Source of the DNA: an uncultured Alphaproteobacteria bacterium
GTDB lineage: Bacteria; Pseudomonadota; Alphaproteobacteria; HIMB59; GCA-002718135
Reading direction: 5' to 3'
Assembly (NCBI GenBank): GCA_902616075.1
Contig: CACMRK010000001.1
Span: 1-64,000 of the forward strand
DNA length: 64,000 nucleotides
A program made the translations under genes and the position numbers. The notes below the pieces were generated by a model, which made no database searches, had not been told where the DNA came from, and saw only the letters and a list, made by a program, of their open reading frames with translations. Below are positions 50,717 to 59,472 of the stretch, one piece after another (position 1 is the first letter of the stretch; each line of letters begins with the position of its first letter).

Positions 50717-51532
50717 ATTAACAATAATTTCATTTTCTAATTCATTAAAATTATGTTTTGGTCTGATAGCTTTATTGAGATTTGAAATTTCTTTTAAATT
50801 TAATGAATTAATTCCGGAACCTATTAATATTGGGGCAATCATAAATTGAAGAATATCAATATAATTATTATTTATTAATTCTGAAATAGTTTTTGATCCT
50901 CCCTCTACTAAAATATTTTTATATTTAAGTTTTTTTATTTGCGTAATTAAGTTTTTAGTAAAATTTATTTCTTTTAATCTTATTATTGTTGAATTATTCA
51001 ATCTAATATTTTTATTACTTTTTGTAAAAATTATATTTTCATTACCGTCATTAAATATTTTATATTTGTTATTTAGTGAAAGACTACCATCGATAATAAT
51101 TCTTTTTGGATTTGTGCCCTTTATTTTTCTTGTGGTTAATAGGGGATCGTCTTTTTTAATGGTATTTGAGCCTACAATAATTGCATCACTGATACTTCGT
51201 AAACAATGTAGATAAATAATACTCTTTGGATTATTTATGAAATGTGAATTACCATTATTTAATGCAATTCTACCATCAATACTTTGACCTATCTGAGCTA
51301 TAACTAATTTTTTGTTTTTTCTTAATATCGGGAGAAGGATATTTAAGATTGATTGATAAAATTTACTTATATTAATATTAGTTTCCAGATTATTATTTTT
51401 TATATAAAAATTACTTTTTCTTTTTGATGATAAAGAAATACTATTTTTTTTAACCAATAAATATAAATCACTATTCTTTTTAGAATTTTTTATAAAATCT
51501 AGTAAATTTCCTATATTTTTTGATGTAATCAT
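50699..51532 (-). CDS. RibD C-terminal (pyrimidine reductase) domain protein without deaminase domain
   Basis: VIAQIGQSIDGRIALNNGNSHFINNPKSIIYLHCLRSISDAIIVGSNTIKKDDPLLTTR; NILVEGGSKTISELINNNYID; no HAE/PCxxC deaminase motif. Confidence 0.88.
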   Translation of the reverse strand: MITSKNIGNLLDFIKNSKKNSDLYLLVKKNSISLSSKRKSNFYIKNNNLETNINISKFYQSILNILLPILRKNKKLVIAQIGQSIDGRIALNNGNSHFINNPKSIIYLHCLRSISDAIIVGSNTIKKDDPLLTTRKIKGTNPKRIIIDGSLSLNNKYKIFNDGNENIIFTKSNKNIRLNNSTIIRLKEINFTKNLITQIKKLKYKNILVEGGSKTISELINNNYIDILQFMIAPILIGSGINSLNLKEISNLNKAIRPKHNFNELENEIIVNLFLNS

Positions 51533-51568
51533 TTGTTTTTATTTCAATTATATCTATATAAAGTTTTC

Positions 51569-52690
51569 ATGAGTTTCAAATCTAATACAGGAACTATAAT
51601 AGATAGGGCAATTAACGAACTCAGGACCGGAAGACCCTTAATAATTCAGAATAACAAGGAATATTGGATGTTCTTTAATATAGAGCATTCCCAAAGTAAA
51701 ATTTTTAATCAATTCAATAAGCACTTAATTGATGAAAAATATCTACTTATTACTAAACAAAAAGCTCAATCAATTTTTAATAAGAATATTAAAAATAATA
51801 TTTATTTTGAGATAAATCCCAAAACAGATGTAAATCAAATAATAAATTTATTTGTCAATCCTCTTAGCAATAATAAAGTAATTAAATTTACTAATATTAA
51901 AAAATTCAAATCTAAAAATTTTCATAATGTTTGTATTGATCTATCCAAGAATGCTAAAATGATCCCATCACTAGTTTTTAAAAAAATTAATAATAAATAT
52001 TACAAAAATATAAATGAATTTGGATTTAAAAATGGAATTTTAATATTCGATTACAAAGATTTATTGAGGCAAAATGAATTAATTTGTGAAAGTATTAAAT
52101 TAGTTTCTAGTGCAAAAGTTCCACTACCAAAAAATGAAAATTCTAATTTTAAAATATTCAAATCATATATTGGATCTGATAAACATGTAGCGATAATTGT
52201 TAATCCAAAAAAAATAAATAAAAAATCTGTTAATTTAAGAATACATTCAGCTTGTTTTACAGGTGATATTTTTCATTCTTTAAAATGTGATTGTGGTGAA
52301 CAATTAAATCAATCAATCAATTACATGGTTAGAAATAATGGTGGAATTATATTATATTTAGAACAAGAAGGTAGGGGAATAGGATTAGCTAATAAAATGA
52401 GAGCTTATTCTCTTCAAGCAAGGGGTATGGATACAATAGATGCCGATCATAATATTGGTTTTTTAGATGATGAAAGAGATTTTAACATTGCAGCTAGAAT
52501 ACTGAAATTATTAAAAATAAATAAAGTTAATCTTATTACAAATAATAAAAATAAAATTAATTCTATTAAGAAAGCTGGAATTAAAGTCGAAAATCAAATA
52601 AATACAAAGCCAACATTGAATAAATTTAATAAAAATTATTTTAAAACAAGAGTTAAAAAAGCTGGGTACGGTCTTAAACTAGTAGTATAA
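51569..52690 (+). CDS. ribA: GTP cyclohydrolase II with degenerate N-terminal extension
   Basis: HSACFTGDIFHSLKCDCGEQL zinc site, LYLEQEGRGIGLANKMRAYSLQ, DTIDADHNIGFLDDERDF; N-terminus AINELRTGRPLII without the DDEDREN motif. Start placed at ATG 51569. Confidence 0.9.
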   Translation: MSFKSNTGTIIDRAINELRTGRPLIIQNNKEYWMFFNIEHSQSKIFNQFNKHLIDEKYLLITKQKAQSIFNKNIKNNIYFEINPKTDVNQIINLFVNPLSNNKVIKFTNIKKFKSKNFHNVCIDLSKNAKMIPSLVFKKINNKYYKNINEFGFKNGILIFDYKDLLRQNELICESIKLVSSAKVPLPKNENSNFKIFKSYIGSDKHVAIIVNPKKINKKSVNLRIHSACFTGDIFHSLKCDCGEQLNQSINYMVRNNGGIILYLEQEGRGIGLANKMRAYSLQARGMDTIDADHNIGFLDDERDFNIAARILKLLKINKVNLITNNKNKINSIKKAGIKVENQINTKPTLNKFNKNYFKTRVKKAGYGLKLVV

Positions 52691-52692
52691 TT

Positions 52693-53136
52693 ATGAAAAA
52701 AATTCCTAAGATAAAACTTCAATTAACAAACGATATTGAGTTTGATTCATCTAAATTAAAGAATAAAACAGTTTTATTCTTTTACCCTAAGGCATTAACT
52801 GGTGGATGCTCAGTAGAAGTTGCAGATTTTCAGAAATATTTAACAAAATTTAATAAAATTGGCTTTGATGTAATAGGTGCTTCTAAAGATCCTGTTGATC
52901 GGAATAAAAAATTTTCAGATAAGTATAAATTGAAATACCCACTTGGTTCGGATGAAGGAAAAAATTGTGATAAACTTGGTGTTTGGATAGAAAAATCTAT
53001 GTATGGTAGGAAATATTTTGGGATAGATAGATCTACATTTGTAATCGATAAAAATGGAAAAATTCTAAATTCTTGGAATAAAGTTAAAGTTAAAGGTCAT
53101 GTTGAAGAAGTTTATAATTTTTGTAAGGATCAGTAA
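52693..53136 (+). CDS. bcp: Peroxiredoxin (Bcp/AhpC-TSA family)
   Basis: KNKTVLFFYPKALTGGCSVEVADFQKYLTKFNKIGFDVIGASKDPVDRNKKFSDKYKLKYPLGSDE. Confidence 0.88.
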   Translation: MKKIPKIKLQLTNDIEFDSSKLKNKTVLFFYPKALTGGCSVEVADFQKYLTKFNKIGFDVIGASKDPVDRNKKFSDKYKLKYPLGSDEGKNCDKLGVWIEKSMYGRKYFGIDRSTFVIDKNGKILNSWNKVKVKGHVEEVYNFCKDQ

Positions 53137-53140
53137 ATTT

Positions 53141-54034
53141 TTATTTAATTTTACCTATTTCTTTTTCTCTTTTGATTACAAATAAACCACTTAATGTAAT
53201 AATTATTGCACCAATAATCATATTATAAGTTGGAGTTTCACCTAGTATTAAATACCCAAAAATCATACCAAATATAATTACACTGTATCTTGCAGAGGCA
53301 GTTAATGAGAGTGGTGCATAAAAAACTGTTAATACTGAAAATAAATATCCGAATAAAACAAATATACTAGAAGCAAGAATATAATTTACATCTTCACTTC
53401 TTACTTGATAACCAAAAATAATTGAACCCAGCCCTGCAAACCCAGTAATTAATAATGCTGTCACAAATGTAATTTCAACACTATTTGATTTAGTTGCTAA
53501 ACTTTTTGTAGCAATATCTCTAATAGTTAAAAAAATAGCAGCTAAAATTGGTAATACTAAAAGATAATTAAATTGAAAATTTTGTGGATTTACAACTACT
53601 AGTACACCTAAAAACCCAATGATAACTGCACACCATCTTCTTATACCAACTTTCTCTCCCAAAAAAAGAAAAGCAAATATTGTGACAAAGAAAGGATTAG
53701 TCATTAAAAGTGTATAAACTTCAGATATCGGCAGTAATATTAATCCAACCAAAAAAAATAATGCCGTTAAAACTTCATAGAAACCCCTTATATGAAAACT
53801 TTTGATTGATAGTATTTTAATTAAATTCTTTTTTTCGAAAAAGATTAAATATAAACCTAATAGACTTGATGTAACTAAACCTCTTAAAAAAATTACAGAA
53901 TATAATGAATTGTCATCACCTATATTTTTTACAACAAGTTTGACATAACTATCATTTATAGAGAATGATAATTGCCCAGCCATCATAAAAAGTACACCTA
54001 TAGTCCCAACTGAAAATAAGATCTTGCTTTTCAT
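53141..54034 (-). CDS. EamA/DMT-family transporter
   Basis: IFLRGLVTSSLLGLYLIF; EVYTLLMTNPFFVTIFAFLFLGEKVGIRRWCAVIIGFLGVLVVV. Confidence 0.88.
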   Translation of the reverse strand: MKSKILFSVGTIGVLFMMAGQLSFSINDSYVKLVVKNIGDDNSLYSVIFLRGLVTSSLLGLYLIFFEKKNLIKILSIKSFHIRGFYEVLTALFFLVGLILLPISEVYTLLMTNPFFVTIFAFLFLGEKVGIRRWCAVIIGFLGVLVVVNPQNFQFNYLLVLPILAAIFLTIRDIATKSLATKSNSVEITFVTALLITGFAGLGSIIFGYQVRSEDVNYILASSIFVLFGYLFSVLTVFYAPLSLTASARYSVIIFGMIFGYLILGETPTYNMIIGAIIITLSGLFVIKREKEIGKIK

Positions 54035-54058
54035 AATAAAAAAAAATATTTAACTGGT

Positions 54059-55393
54059 ATGTTACAAAGAAATACTTCCAGCCATTTATATGGATTTACT
54101 GACTTGAAGTCATTAAATGAAAGAGGCCCTTTAGTTATTTCTTATGGAAAAGGAATATATGTTTACGATACTAAAGGTAATAAATATCTAGATGGGAATT
54201 CTGGTCTATGGAATCAGTGTGCTGGTTTTGATCATCCTGGATTAATTGAAGTTGCAAAACAACAATATGAAAAATTTGCTGGTTATCATTCTTTATTTGG
54301 AAGATTGTCTGAAGAAACGTTGCAGCTATCTGAAAAAATTATTGAAGTATCACCTTTTGATCAAGGCCGTGTATTCTTTTGTAATTCAGGATCTGAAGCA
54401 AACGACACCATGGTCAAAATGTTATGGATGTTAAATGCAAGAATTGGAAAGCCAAAAAGACGAAAAATTATAACAAGAATTAATGGATATCATGGCGTTA
54501 CCTTAGGAGCTTCTTCAATGACAGCTAAACCATATAATAAAGAGTTTGGTTTACCATCTGAAGAATTTATTCATATTGAATGTCCTCATTATTGGAAATA
54601 TGGATTAGAGAATGAAACGGAAGAAGAATTTTCCCTTAGGATGGCGAAAAATTTAGAAGAAAAAATCATCAAAGAGGATCCAGAAACTATTGCAGGTTTT
54701 GTTGCAGAACCTGTTCAAGGTGCGGGAGGTTGTATACCGCCTTCAAAATCGTATTTTGATTTAGTTCAGCCTATATTAAAAAAATATAATATTCCTTTTA
54801 TTGCAGACGAAGTAATTTGTGGATTTGGTAGAACTGGAAATTTATGGGGTTGTGAAACCTACAATATCAAACCGGATATAATTATCTCATCTAAATGTTT
54901 AACAGCTGGGTATTTTCCTATGGGTGCAGTTATAGTTAATAAAGAATTTTCAGATAAATTTGTTGAAGTATCAGAAGAAGCAGAAGAATTTCCACATGGT
55001 TTTACAGCTGGCGGTCATCCTGTTGGATGTGCAATTGCTTTGAAAGCAATAGATGTAATTATGAATGAGGGTTTATTAGATAATGTAAAGTTAATGGAAC
55101 CCTATTTTTTTGAAAGATTAAATGAATTTAATGATTATGAACACATTGGAGAAACTAGAGGTATAGGTCTAATGGCTGCATTAGAGATGGTAAAAAATAA
55201 AGATACAAAAGAACCATTTGAAGGTCATCTTAACATGGGAGATAAAGTTGCTAATTTATCAATTGATAATGGATTAATTTGCAGACCTTTGGGTCCTGCA
55301 ATTGTTTTGTGTCCTCAATTTATAATTACTAAAAATCAAATTGATGAAATATTTGATTCTCTTCATAAAACTATAAAGCAAGTTTTTAATTAA
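54059..55393 (+). CDS. Class III aminotransferase (omega-amino acid/taurine:pyruvate-like)
   Basis: YLDGNSGLWNQCAGFDHPGLIEVAKQQ; FFCNSGSEANDTMVKM; FIADEVICGFGRTGNLWG; SSKCLTAGYFPMGAV (PLP Lys). Confidence 0.92.
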   Translation: MLQRNTSSHLYGFTDLKSLNERGPLVISYGKGIYVYDTKGNKYLDGNSGLWNQCAGFDHPGLIEVAKQQYEKFAGYHSLFGRLSEETLQLSEKIIEVSPFDQGRVFFCNSGSEANDTMVKMLWMLNARIGKPKRRKIITRINGYHGVTLGASSMTAKPYNKEFGLPSEEFIHIECPHYWKYGLENETEEEFSLRMAKNLEEKIIKEDPETIAGFVAEPVQGAGGCIPPSKSYFDLVQPILKKYNIPFIADEVICGFGRTGNLWGCETYNIKPDIIISSKCLTAGYFPMGAVIVNKEFSDKFVEVSEEAEEFPHGFTAGGHPVGCAIALKAIDVIMNEGLLDNVKLMEPYFFERLNEFNDYEHIGETRGIGLMAALEMVKNKDTKEPFEGHLNMGDKVANLSIDNGLICRPLGPAIVLCPQFIITKNQIDEIFDSLHKTIKQVFN

Positions 55394-55719
55394 GTTTCGT
55401 ATTTAACTATAAAACCAGAATACTTAACATTACTTATAATGCTACTAGGAATTACGCCTTCAACTAATGCAAGTGAAGGACCATCTTTCGCTTTCTCCGT
55501 AATAGATAGAATACTTTTCATGTCTCCTTGAATAATAGCTTCTACTTCGTCTTTACTTTCTTTGTTTTGTACATATCCATTTAATCCTAAAGAAATAGCT
55601 AGATCACTAAACCAGTGCCTAAATCCAACACCTTGTACTTTTCCTTTTATTATTAAACGATAAGTTTTTATTTCATTTGTATTCATCACACTATCAATAT
55701 AAGTACTTTTTATATTCAC
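55390..55719 (-). CDS. acyP: Acylphosphatase
   Basis: YRLIIKGKVQGVGFRHWFSDLAISLGLNGYVQNKESKDEVEAIIQG; true start may be the internal Met at 55686. Confidence 0.93.
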   Translation of the reverse strand: MNIKSTYIDSVMNTNEIKTYRLIIKGKVQGVGFRHWFSDLAISLGLNGYVQNKESKDEVEAIIQGDMKSILSITEKAKDGPSLALVEGVIPSSIISNVKYSGFIVKYET

Positions 55720-55742
55720 ACAATCCCTAAATAGTAAAATTA

Positions 55743-56618
55743 ATGATTAATAAAAAAATTTTGTATTGTTCTTTATCATTAATTTTGGGTGGAAGCTTAT
55801 TTGTTATACATGATGCAATAATAAACCATTTAACAGAAATTGAGTTTAAGTTTTATCATCATGTATTTTTTGGAAGTCCTTGGTTAATCTTAATATTTAT
55901 ATATTTATACTTTACTGGAAATATTAAAACTTTTTTAGGGTCATCAAATTATTCAATTTTAATATTAAGAGGTTTTTTATTTTTACCTTTACCGTATATG
56001 CTTTTTATAAGTTTACAAAATATTACACTACCAGAATGGACAACTCTTAATATGATCTCACCTATTTTAGGATCAATTCTCGCAATATTATTTTTAGGAG
56101 AAAAAATAAATTATTTTACAACCACTGCTATTTTTTTAGGATTTATTGGTGTAATATTTATTATACAACCAGGTTTTCAATATTTCAGTTTTTATTATTT
56201 ATTTCCTATTTATGGTGCATTTACTCTAGCTTTGCAGAGTTTTTTGGCGAATAAATATTCAAATATTACAACGACTTTGGGTTTTTTTGTATATGGATTA
56301 GTACCTATAAATTTAGTTTCTGTTGTTTTATTTATATTTGACCCATTAATTAATTATCAATTATTTTTTATTTCATTATTTGCTGGTTTAATTGTTTTAA
56401 TAGGAGTTTATTTTGTAACTTATGCGTTTCAAAACTCTAAAAATCATTTTTCATCAATTTTTGCTCTATTTTATTTACAAATATTATGGTCATTATTAAT
56501 TGGTATTATATTTTTTAATGAATATCTTAATATTGTTGCATTAATTGGAGCGGTTTTAATTGTATTAAGTGGATTTCTATCCCTTCAAGCTCAAAAAAAA
56601 CAACTTAAGGATCTATAA
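55743..56618 (+). CDS. EamA/DMT-family transporter (tandem copy 1)
   Basis: LGGSLFVIHDAIINHLTEIEFKFYHHVFFGSPWLI; LPEWTTLNMISPILGSILAILFLGEKINYF. Confidence 0.87.
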   Translation: MINKKILYCSLSLILGGSLFVIHDAIINHLTEIEFKFYHHVFFGSPWLILIFIYLYFTGNIKTFLGSSNYSILILRGFLFLPLPYMLFISLQNITLPEWTTLNMISPILGSILAILFLGEKINYFTTTAIFLGFIGVIFIIQPGFQYFSFYYLFPIYGAFTLALQSFLANKYSNITTTLGFFVYGLVPINLVSVVLFIFDPLINYQLFFISLFAGLIVLIGVYFVTYAFQNSKNHFSSIFALFYLQILWSLLIGIIFFNEYLNIVALIGAVLIVLSGFLSLQAQKKQLKDL

Positions 56619-56637
56619 TTTTTAGTAAAATTAATTT

Positions 56638-57516
56638 ATGAAAAAAAGTATAATTTATTCTTCAATCCTTTTGTTTTTTGCTGGAATTTTTTTTGTAACA
56701 AATGATGCTATAATAAATTATCTATCTCAAACAGATATAAAATTTTATCATTTTATTTTTTATGGAATACCCATTTTTCTATGTTTCCCATTTTATTTTT
56801 TAATTAATGGAACTTTGAAAAAACATATAAAATGCACTAATTATTTTCCACCTATTTTTAGAGGTTTTTTAAATATTCCTCTGCCATTTATAGCTTTTAT
56901 AACACTTGAACAAATTAAACTTCCAGAGTTTACAACCTTAAATATGACTGCGCCATTAATGGGAACAATATTTGCTATTTTTTTATTAAATGAAAAATTA
57001 AATTTATTGACCTATGTGTCGTTGTTTATTGGTTTTTTAGGAGTTATATTTGTTATCCAACCAGGATTTGAAAATTTTAATATTTATTATTTAATTGTCC
57101 TCATTGGAGTATTCTTAATTACAGTTACAACTTTTATTGTAAATAAATACAGTTATGTAACAACAAATATTGGTTATTTTTTGTATGGTGGTTTCTTTGT
57201 TCACTTTGTTTCAATACCCTTATTTTTAATGAATCCATTAAAAGTTTCTCTTTTTGATTTTTTCTTAATTTTAACAGCTGCATTATTTATTAATACAGCT
57301 ATGTTTTTTGCAACAACTGCATTTAAAATTGCTCAAAAACATTATGCTTCTGTATTCAGTTTAGTTTACCTCCAGGTATTGTGGTCATCATTAGTTGGAA
57401 TATTTATATTTAATGAATATATGAATTTATATGCTTATATTGGAGCATTATTTATTGTTTTAAGTGGAATTGTTTCATTACCTTCACAAATTAAACAATT
57501 AAAGGAAGCACATTAA
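56638..57516 (+). CDS. EamA/DMT-family transporter (tandem copy 2)
   Basis: FAGIFFVTNDAIINYLSQTDIKFYHFIFYGIPIFL; LPEFTTLNMTAPLMGTIFAIFLLNEKLNLL; clear paralog of the preceding gene. Confidence 0.87.
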   Translation: MKKSIIYSSILLFFAGIFFVTNDAIINYLSQTDIKFYHFIFYGIPIFLCFPFYFLINGTLKKHIKCTNYFPPIFRGFLNIPLPFIAFITLEQIKLPEFTTLNMTAPLMGTIFAIFLLNEKLNLLTYVSLFIGFLGVIFVIQPGFENFNIYYLIVLIGVFLITVTTFIVNKYSYVTTNIGYFLYGGFFVHFVSIPLFLMNPLKVSLFDFFLILTAALFINTAMFFATTAFKIAQKHYASVFSLVYLQVLWSSLVGIFIFNEYMNLYAYIGALFIVLSGIVSLPSQIKQLKEAH

Positions 57517-58238
57517 TGAATAAATTTTTTTTAATTTTATTTATTTGTATTTTTAGTTTCAAATCTTTTTCTAATGAAGTTCAAATACTAAGTGAGTCTA
57601 TAGGTAATGGCTTAGAAGTTAAAAATCACTCTAAATTATCTGTTCATTATATTGGCAAGCTAGAAGATAATACTGTTTTTGATAGTTCTTATGAGAGAGG
57701 GCAATTTTTTAATTTTCAAATAGGTGTAAGGCAAGTTATCTTAGGTTGGGAAACTGGTTTACTTGGAATGAAAGAGGGTGGTAAAAGAACAATCTTTATT
57801 CCATATCAGTTAGCTTATGGTGAAACTGGTGCAGGCAGTTTGATTCCACCAAAATCAAATCTTATTTTTGATATTGAAGTAATAAAAGTAATTCCACCTG
57901 GGTATAAAGAAATAGATGGTTATCAGTTAAAATTAGCAATGACTGATGACTTTAAAATTATAGATATTAGGAATGATGATCAAATAACTAATAACAATAA
58001 AATACCTGGCGCTGTTCAAATTACAGCATTTGATAAAAATGGAAATTTTTTCCCTGATTTTTTTGAAAAGTATAAAGAAAATGTACAAATAGGAGAGAAG
58101 GTTATTTTTATAAGTCAAAATGGAGATATATCTTCAATTTTAGCTAATGGATTTGTCGAACAACTAAATCAATCAAATATTTATCATTTAAAAGGCGGAG
58201 TATCAGGTTTAGAAAAAATAAATTTTGATTTTGAGTAA
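57516..58238 (+). CDS. FKBP-type peptidyl-prolyl isomerase fused to a rhodanese-like domain
   Basis: SKLSVHYIGKLEDNTVFDSSYERGQFFNFQIGVRQVILGWETGLLGMKEGGKRTIFIPYQLAYGETGAGSLIPPKSNLIFDIEVI followed by DDFKIIDIRNDDQITNNNKIPGAVQI...FISQNGDIS. Confidence 0.9.
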   Translation: MNKFFLILFICIFSFKSFSNEVQILSESIGNGLEVKNHSKLSVHYIGKLEDNTVFDSSYERGQFFNFQIGVRQVILGWETGLLGMKEGGKRTIFIPYQLAYGETGAGSLIPPKSNLIFDIEVIKVIPPGYKEIDGYQLKLAMTDDFKIIDIRNDDQITNNNKIPGAVQITAFDKNGNFFPDFFEKYKENVQIGEKVIFISQNGDISSILANGFVEQLNQSNIYHLKGGVSGLEKINFDFE

Positions 58239-58239
58239 A

Positions 58240-59043
58240 TTAAATATCTATTTTTTTATTATTTTCGGCTGCATAATTAATAATAAATTGCCATGCTGAT
58301 CTACCAGTTCTATTACCTCTTTGTAAACTCCATTTAATTGCTTCTTTTTCAGTATTATCATTAAAAGGAAGTTTAAATTTTTCACAATACTTAAAAATTA
58401 TATTAACAAAATCATTTTGAGAAATATTATGAAAGCCAATCCATAGACCGAAACGATCACTTAAACTTATTTTTTCTTCAACACTTTCATCTGTATGAAT
58501 AGCAGAGGATCTTTCATTTTCTATCATATCTCTTGGCATTAAATGTCTTCTATTAGAAGTTACGTAAAGAACTATATTTTTAGGTTGATTTTGTATACTT
58601 CCATCTAATGTTGACTTTATAATTTTATAATCACTGTCTATTTTTTCAAATGATAAATCATCAATAAAAATTATAAAATTATAATTCTTTAAATTTGCAT
58701 ATTTTTCATAAATAACCTCTATATCAAAAATATTATTTTTATTTAATTGTATTAATTTTAAATTTTTATTTTTTCTATTTATTTCATAAAAAACTGATTT
58801 AATTAGTGAACTTTTACCATTGCCCCTTGATCCCCATAATAAGGCATTATTTGTAAAATTTCCTTCAGCAAAATTTTTTGTATTATCATAAATAGTTTTC
58901 TTTTGTCTTTCTATTCCGATTAAAAGATCAAGATCTAAACAACTAAAATAAGAGATTATTTTAAGGTTTTTTATTTTACTATCCCAAATAAATGCATTTC
59001 CTCTTGAGAGTGTAAGATTTGATAAAAAATTGCTTAAAAACAT
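58240..59043 (-). CDS. DUF815 family ATP-binding protein
   Basis: ALLWGSRGNGKSSLIKSVFYEI; FIIFIDDLSFEKIDSDYKIIKSTLDGSIQNQPKNIVLYVTSNRRHLMPRDMIEN. Confidence 0.9.
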   Translation of the reverse strand: MFLSNFLSNLTLSRGNAFIWDSKIKNLKIISYFSCLDLDLLIGIERQKKTIYDNTKNFAEGNFTNNALLWGSRGNGKSSLIKSVFYEINRKNKNLKLIQLNKNNIFDIEVIYEKYANLKNYNFIIFIDDLSFEKIDSDYKIIKSTLDGSIQNQPKNIVLYVTSNRRHLMPRDMIENERSSAIHTDESVEEKISLSDRFGLWIGFHNISQNDFVNIIFKYCEKFKLPFNDNTEKEAIKWSLQRGNRTGRSAWQFIINYAAENNKKIDI

Positions 59044-59118
59044 TATAAATACTTTATTTGATTTTTCTTATTACACAGTATAATAAATCTCTCAAATTAA
59101 ATCATCATAGGTACTATT

Positions 59119-59460
59119 ATGGAAGCATTTGGAACATTTTTACCACTTATATTAATATTTGTAGTTTTTTATTTTTTATTAATTAGACCACAACAAAGAA
59201 AAGTTAAACAGCACAAAGAAATGCTATCCAATCTAAAAAGAGGTGATAAAATAGTAACTTCAGGCGGAATTATCGGAACTATAAATAAGGTAGCTGATAA
59301 TAGGGAATTAACCTTAGAAGTTGCAGAAAATGTTGAAATAAAAATTGCATCCGGAATGGTTGCAGATTTATATGCAATGCCAGAAGTTCAAAAAAAAGAA
59401 CCACCAAAAGAAGAGAATAAAAGTAAATCTGGCTTCTCTTTATTTTCTAGAAAAAAATAA
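59119..59460 (+). CDS. yajC: Sec translocon accessory protein YajC
   Basis: LLIRPQQRKVKQHKEMLSNLKRGDKIVTSGGIIGTINKV. Confidence 0.97.
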   Translation: MEAFGTFLPLILIFVVFYFLLIRPQQRKVKQHKEMLSNLKRGDKIVTSGGIIGTINKVADNRELTLEVAENVEIKIASGMVADLYAMPEVQKKEPPKEENKSKSGFSLFSRKK

Positions 59461-59472
59461 ATTTTTTTATTA

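Noticed and set aside
46758-52690. Toxoflavin-type cluster interpretation
   Set aside because: GCH II, a RibD-like protein and a methyltransferase recall tox genes, but the PTPS-like, creatininase, MDR and glycosyltransferase members do not fit that pathway as I know it; kept as unknown product.
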